A stretch of DNA of 54,544 nt from Phycisphaerae bacterium (GTDB lineage: Bacteria > Planctomycetota > Phycisphaerae > Phycisphaerales > SM1A02), in NCBI GenBank assembly GCA_016795035.1, contig JAEUIT010000045.1, forward strand, positions 1 to 54,544. The letters run 5' to 3'. The notes beneath the pieces are model-generated. The model worked only from the letters and a program-made list of their open reading frames with translations, was not told where the DNA came from and made no database searches. The position numbers and the translations under genes were made by a program. Positions 52,259 through 54,544 of this stretch are shown one piece after another; position 1 is the first letter of the stretch; every line of letters begins with the position of its first letter.

Positions 52259-52335
52259 GCGTTGGGGGCGTCGGAAGCGACGTCGGCGGAGCGAGCAGTT
52301 TGACAGTATCGCGACCGTCCGTTCTCTTGCGCAGG

Positions 52336-53367
52336 ATGCGCACCTCCGGTTCCCGTGGCCTCGGCTCCTTCGGCCTCTTCGTCGGCCTTCTTTTCCTGGG
52401 GCCGTCGCTCGGGCTCTTCGTGGCCGGTTGCGACACCGGGGCCACGCAGGGCGCCCGCGGGACGCCCATCGCGCCGTCGGCGGGTGCGTCGGCGACGAAT
52501 CCCGTCCGCGCGACCGGGGCGGGCGCAGGCCCGGCGACGTCGGGCGGTGCGCCGGTCGCGAGTTGGCGCGACCACACGCTGACCTGGGACGACCTACGGC
52601 CCGCGATGACCGAGTTGGCCGGCGTCACCGTCCTCCGCGACGCCTTCCTCGACCAACGGATCGCCCAGGCGCTCGCCGCGCACTCGATCACCATCACCGA
52701 CGCCGACGTCGCCGCGGAGCGGGCGTATCTCATCGCGTCGCTTGATCCGAATCCGAACACCGCCGAGCGCCTGTTGGCGGAGATCCGCGATCGGCAGGGA
52801 CTCGGCCCGGTGCGGTTCGAGGCGCTCCTGCGTCGAAACGCGTCGCTGCGGCGACTGGTCGCGAACGATGTCGTCGTCACCGAAGACGCGCTCGCTCGCC
52901 ATCACGACGTGCTGCACGGGGAGAAACGCGTGTGCCGCCTGATCGCGGTGGCGTCGCTCGCCGAGGCCGATCAGGTGAAGCGCGAGCTCGATGCGGGGGC
53001 GTCGATCGCGGACGTCGCGGTGCGCCGCTCGACGGACGCGAGTGCGGCACGAGGTGGGTTGCTTGCGCCGATCGCCCGCGGGGACCCGACGTGGCCGGAG
53101 GCGTTTCGCGTGGCGATCTTCTCGCTGAATGTCGGCGAGACGTCGTTGCCGACGCTCGTTGAGAATAGTTACGTGATCGTGCGGCTCGAGGAGATTCGGC
53201 CGGGCGACGGCGTGACGATCGCCGCCGCGCGACGGGAGACGGAGGAGTCGCTGCGCCGCTCGCTCGAGCGCGTGCTGATGGAGAACCTCGCGCGCAGCTA
53301 CCTCGGGGAGGTGAAGCCGCAGATCTTCGACAGCGGGTTCGACCGAGCCTGGCGCGCCGCCGAATAG
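52336..53367 (+). CDS. Peptidyl-prolyl isomerase-like lipoprotein (parvulin/SurA type)
   Basis: The 343-residue protein has a lipobox (LGLFVAGC, Cys about 34), a low-complexity linker and a helical SurA-like N-domain (about 75-190, WDDLRPAMTELAGVTVLRDAFLDQRIAQAL). A parvulin-like PPIase domain follows at about 195-290 (KRVCRLIAVASLAEADQVKRELDAGASIADVAVRRSTDASAARGGLLAPIARGD, then EAFRVAIFSLNVGETSLPTLVENSYVIVRLEEI). It probably assists folding of exported proteins. Key parvulin residues cannot be checked by eye, so it could be a chaperone without isomerase activity. The start at 52336 has AGG close before the ATG. Confidence 0.82.
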   Translation: MRTSGSRGLGSFGLFVGLLFLGPSLGLFVAGCDTGATQGARGTPIAPSAGASATNPVRATGAGAGPATSGGAPVASWRDHTLTWDDLRPAMTELAGVTVLRDAFLDQRIAQALAAHSITITDADVAAERAYLIASLDPNPNTAERLLAEIRDRQGLGPVRFEALLRRNASLRRLVANDVVVTEDALARHHDVLHGEKRVCRLIAVASLAEADQVKRELDAGASIADVAVRRSTDASAARGGLLAPIARGDPTWPEAFRVAIFSLNVGETSLPTLVENSYVIVRLEEIRPGDGVTIAAARRETEESLRRSLERVLMENLARSYLGEVKPQIFDSGFDRAWRAAE

Positions 53368-53497
53368 CCCCCTCTCCCCCGATTCCCCCGATTGGGGCCC
53401 CGCCCACTTATCGCGGACCTTCCGCGGAATCGAAAAAGCGCCGCCTCCCGCGGACACCCGACCATTCCCGGGTAGTCTCCCGCCCGCTCGGCCGCAT

Positions 53498-53534
53498 GGC
53501 GGGTCTCAGACGGAGACTGAGGGGGTGCCCCGCC
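53498..53534 (+). repeat. REP-like hairpin before the transposase gene
   Basis: GGCGGG (53498-53503) pairs with CCCGCC (53529-53534). Inside, CTCAG (53505-53509) pairs with CTGAG (53517-53521), or alternatively GTCTC with GAGAC (53503-53507, 53513-53517). It ends 22 nt before the ATG of the Y1 transposase, where REP-type substrates are often found. Confidence 0.55.
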
Positions 53535-53556
53535 GCCGAGCTCGGAGGCCACCTCC

Positions 53557-54544
53557 ATGGCCAAACCCCGCTGGGCGACCTTCCGCGAATGGGAACCGCT
53601 CATCGCCCACTCCGTCTCCCGCTGCGTCCGTCGCCTCCCCATCCTCGAGATCCCCGAGCGCCGCGAGTGGATCGAGCGGCGGCTCGTCGCCCTCGCCGAC
53701 GCCTTCGCCGTCGACGTCCTCGAATGGGCCGCGATGAGCAACCACCTCCACCTCGGCCTCCGCACCCATCCGCACCTGGCGATGGCCTGGTCGGACGAGG
53801 AGGTCGCACGCCGCTGGCTCACCCTCGCACCCAACTGGACCGTGAAACGCGTCCTCGGCCTCGAGGATCCCGCGCCGAGCGAACGGGAGGTCGAGCTTGC
53901 GGCGCAGGACCGCCCTCTCGTCTGCGACTGGCGACGCCGCCTCTACGACCTCGGCTGGTTCCACAAGCTCCTCAAGGAGCCCTGTGCCCGGCTCTGGAAC
54001 CTCGAGGACCACGCCAGCGGCCCGGTCTGGCAGGAGCGCCACTTCTGCCTGCCCTGCCGCAGCGAGGACCAGCTGAAGGCGACCGCCGCGTACATCGCGC
54101 TCAACCCGGTGCGCGCGGGCGCCGCCGAGGAGCTCGACGGCTGCCGGCACTCGTCGATCGTCCGACGCCTGAGGCAGCTCGAGGAGGAGCTGCGCCGCGG
54201 GCTCCATGCCGGCGACCGCGAGGCGCATGAGCGGACGCTCCTGGCTCCGGCGATCCCCTGCCGGCGCGGCGCCGAGGTCGAGGGGATGGACGACGAGGAG
54301 TTCTCGCGCCGCGTCGAGCGCTTCATGGCCGACCTCACCCGGCGCGACCACGCGATCGCGGACGCCCACGGGGCGAAGCTCGACGCGGAGCGGTTCGAGG
54401 CGCCGAGGCCGGCGGACGACGGCGAGGCCGTGGCGGCAGCGGCGGCGCAGGACTCGCCGCGCGTGCGCCGGCTCTTCCGGACCCGCGCGACGCCGAGGCC
54501 GCGGATGCCCGAGCGGCACGCGCATGCATCGCCGCCGAGGCGGA
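53557..54544 (+). CDS. REP-associated (Y1/IS200-like) tyrosine transposase, right end cut by window
   Basis: 329 codons are open to the window edge. The HUH motif is intact (MSNHLHLGLR, His about 63 and 65) and the catalytic Tyr lies in TAAYIALNPVRAG (about 181). Flanking segments AHSVSRCVRRLPILEIPERREWIERRL, WSDEEVARRWL and PVWQERHFCLPCRSEDQ match the larger planctomycete/gammaproteobacterial RAYT-type proteins. Such proteins process single-stranded REP hairpins rather than moving classical insertion sequences. GGAGG lies 9 nt before the ATG. The C-terminal 100 residues are charged and not family-specific. Confidence 0.88.
   Translation, partial: MAKPRWATFREWEPLIAHSVSRCVRRLPILEIPERREWIERRLVALADAFAVDVLEWAAMSNHLHLGLRTHPHLAMAWSDEEVARRWLTLAPNWTVKRVLGLEDPAPSEREVELAAQDRPLVCDWRRRLYDLGWFHKLLKEPCARLWNLEDHASGPVWQERHFCLPCRSEDQLKATAAYIALNPVRAGAAEELDGCRHSSIVRRLRQLEEELRRGLHAGDREAHERTLLAPAIPCRRGAEVEGMDDEEFSRRVERFMADLTRRDHAIADAHGAKLDAERFEAPRPADDGEAVAAAAAQDSPRVRRLFRTRATPRPRMPERHAHASPPRR

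Overview
The window is GC-rich (roughly two thirds or more G+C) and densely packed. It reads as a chromosomal piece of a flagellated planctomycete (Planctomycetota). The class cannot be fixed from the sequence. Evidence is the repeated DG(A/S)DLGxLLGxWG dockerin-like tails, the abundance of secreted FG-GAP proteins, an ECF sigma factor next to a Ser/Thr kinase, many small zinc-ribbon membrane proteins, a BlaI/truncated-BlaR1 pair and an HpnH hopanoid enzyme. No tRNA, rRNA, CRISPR or prophage was seen.

Layout. 0.2-20.4 kb holds mostly cell-envelope and secreted functions: a trypsin-like protease, FG-GAP proteins, a PhoX-like protein, a CNNM/CorC transporter, an ECF sigma/kinase pair, a metal-binding lipoprotein, several secreted proteins of unknown function, and a dockerin-like protein ending in a cysteine-rich hydrophobic domain. 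20.6-27.5 kb holds citrate synthase, a rhomboid protease overlapping trpF, a DUF4097 lipoprotein, a membrane protein and an RdgC-like protein. 27.6-31.1 kb is a BlaI-BlaR1 operon behind a clear operator, followed by DUF1579, SRPBCC and YciI-type genes. 31.1-34.4 kb holds hpnH and, divergently, an ECF sigma factor with a membrane partner that has a pilin-like outer domain. 34.6-37.2 kb holds rpmI-rplT (L35 with a Cys-rich tail), a CDF transporter and a zinc-ribbon membrane protein. 37.4-48.1 kb is a minus-strand flagellar block: flgI-flgJ-flgN-flgK-flgL-fliW-csrA and two flagellins. 48.3-53.4 kb holds a CHRD/dockerin protein, a membrane glycosyltransferase, a zinc-ribbon protein and a parvulin-type PPIase. 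The right edge cuts a REP-associated (Y1/IS200-like) transposase.

How parts work together. The flagellar block encodes both CsrA and its antagonist FliW. The leaders of flgI, fliW and at least one flagellin contain small hairpins that place GGA at or beside the Shine-Dalgarno site. The flgI leader follows a good sigma-54-type promoter. Together these suggest a readable FliW-CsrA assembly checkpoint.

Unexpected structure. (1) Eight intergenic inverted-repeat elements between 21.9 and 46.1 kb have arms built from degenerate heptamers (GGAGTCA/GGATTCA/GGGTTCA) around unrelated spacers. Two fill the gaps just before the flgK and flgL start codons. (2) The octamer CGTTGCAG occurs 34 times on the two strands (17 per orientation), about 18-fold over a composition-based expectation, in several reading frames and in intergenic DNA. 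(3) At least nine genes start 6 or 8 nt after a TANNNT hexamer, which suggests leaderless transcripts.
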